Assembly (NCBI RefSeq): GCF_001884045.1
Contig: NZ_MACF01000069.1
Location: forward strand, 62,001-126,000
From: Bacillus mobilis
Lineage (GTDB): Bacteria; Bacillota; Bacilli; Bacillales; Bacillaceae_G
Direction of reading: 5' to 3'
DNA: 64,000 nt
Shown: in pieces, positions 63,202 through 64,000 of the stretch
Layout: each line of letters starts with the position of its first letter
Position numbering within the stretch: position 1 is the first letter of the stretch
Translations under genes and position numbers: made by a program
Notes under the pieces: generated by a model
Told to the model about the DNA's origin: nothing
The model's input: only the letters and a program-made list of their open reading frames with translations
Databases searched by the model: none

Positions 63202-64000
63202 TCACCTTTTTTCAATACGTAAATTATCTAAAATAAACGTACCTGCTCCAGTATCACCGTTTAAATTCGTTCCATCACTGAAAATTCCAACATAAGTTTG
63301 ACCATTCTCAGAGCCTGTCACAGTAAACTCTGCCGTTTTTGTATCAGTAGATGCAGCAAGAGTATTATTCACACTCAATCCCTTTGCACTCGCAATGTCT
63401 CGAACATCAATTTCTTGATCCCCTGAAATAAAACGGAATGCATTTGCTGTTGTTTGGTAGTCAAATGATACTTTATAAGTTACGCCTGGTTCGAAACGAT
63501 AATTTTGAGGAATCGTACGGTACAGCAAACCTTTATTTCCAGTGTTCACTTTAACGGACCAATTCCCACCTAATACATCATCGACTAGTTTTTTACCTGC
63601 CCATCCTTTTTGCGTATATGGAGCATGCAGTTCAGACAGATGAATTCTGTTGTCTTCTACTCCTTCTGTGTTACCGATAACGAATGGGTAAATACCTTGT
63701 ACTACCGATTCAAAATCTTGTTTAAATTCCGTTGGTGAAACATAATTTTTTAAGGATTTTTGAACAATCCGAATATCATCAAATTTTGTGTTTCCTTTTC
63801 CAGCATCACGGCTGAGAGTTAATTTAGCTTTATTCGTTTCAGCTGTAAAGCTTACTTGCATGATTTGCATTTTGCTATTGTATCCATCATTTGAAGCATG
63901 TGAATCTGCCTTAACATAGTTCTTTTGCAGGCTGCGAAGCGTGTAATTATTAACGTCTTCTTTCCCACCTGTTACTGTAATTCCGGCCTTTACATCACTA
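63202..64000 (-). CDS. C-terminal part of a second GH101-family protein, cut by window end
   Basis: The minus-strand frame is open from base 64000 to the stop at 63202 (about 265 residues), so the gene continues beyond the window. It aligns with the GH101 C-terminus at 59429-62929: DFESVVQGIYPFVIGNTEGV, EDNRIHLSELHAPYTQKGW and TIPQNYRFEPGVTYKVSFDY are matched by near-identical blocks. It encodes the same carbohydrate-binding-like C-terminal modules; whether it has an intact GH101 catalytic domain is outside the window. It converges on the first copy. Confidence 0.85.
   Translation of the reverse strand, partial: SDVKAGITVTGGKEDVNNYTLRSLQKNYVKADSHASNDGYNSKMQIMQVSFTAETNKAKLTLSRDAGKGNTKFDDIRIVQKSLKNYVSPTEFKQDFESVVQGIYPFVIGNTEGVEDNRIHLSELHAPYTQKGWAGKKLVDDVLGGNWSVKVNTGNKGLLYRTIPQNYRFEPGVTYKVSFDYQTTANAFRFISGDQEIDVRDIASAKGLSVNNTLAASTDTKTAEFTVTGSENGQTYVGIFSDGTNLNGDTGAGTFILDNLRIEKR

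Overview
This 64 kb window is chromosomal DNA from a low-GC, spore-forming Firmicute, almost certainly a member of the Bacillus cereus group (cereus/thuringiensis/anthracis). The evidence is an AT-rich genome with AGGAGG-type ribosome sites, a bacillithiol-dependent FosB, a CotH-type spore-coat kinase divergent from an ExsB/CotG-like repetitive exosporium phosphoprotein, a YjcZ-type micropeptide, a SpoIIP-like sporulation amidase, Dps, and short dispersed repeats. I see no rRNA, tRNA, CRISPR array, prophage or intact insertion sequence. Both window ends cut through genes.

Layout. 0-8.8 kb: truncated histidine phosphatase, an unknown membrane-anchored protein, an NfeD/SPFH membrane pair, an MFS transporter, an amidase, a NUDIX hydrolase, a VanY-like carboxypeptidase and an acetyltransferase. 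8.8-18.8 kb: SpoIIP-like protein, two small membrane genes, a DinB-like protein, CsaA, BrnQ, a CBS(-ACT) regulator divergent from an orphan DppB-like permease with near-perfect CodY boxes between them, a CNNM/CBS membrane protein, DUF456, an NAD-binding protein, a small lipoprotein and a coat-like protein. 18.8-28.8 kb: cardiolipin synthase-like phospholipase D, YjcZ-like peptide, thioesterase, the YcgR/YcgQ permease pair, CorA, a SpoVB/MurJ-type flippase, DedA, NUDIX, and cotH/exsB.

28.8-45 kb: an operon of phosphatase, SDR and FosB; an oligopeptide-binding lipoprotein, DUF2628-like protein and Ogt; NamA; DinB; a NAD-binding protein; a zinc-binding lipoprotein behind two Zur-like boxes; a polyamine acetyltransferase; a CobW GTPase; oxidoreductases and a flavin amine oxidase. 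45-57 kb: Dps, YkvI-like carrier, a chemoreceptor, a second-type RsgA, DinB, small proteins, and an MFS/aldo-keto reductase pair divergent from an ArsR regulator across a 36-bp perfect palindrome. 57-64 kb: GalT, then a secreted endo-alpha-N-acetylgalactosaminidase (GH101) converging on a second, truncated paralogue, with the 3' vestige of a third copy just upstream.

Themes. Metal supply (ZnuA-like, CobW, YcgQ/R, CorA), spore surface (SpoIIP, CotH/ExsB, YjcZ, coat-like), drug/electrophile defence (FosB, NamA, DinB-like proteins, Ogt) and mucin-glycan use (GH101 copies beside galT) dominate. Most genes are single or in 2-3 gene operons closed by strong hairpins. The parts least explained by known families are the GH101 copy-number history, a terminator lying inside a coding sequence, several unannotated microproteins, and long perfect palindromes.
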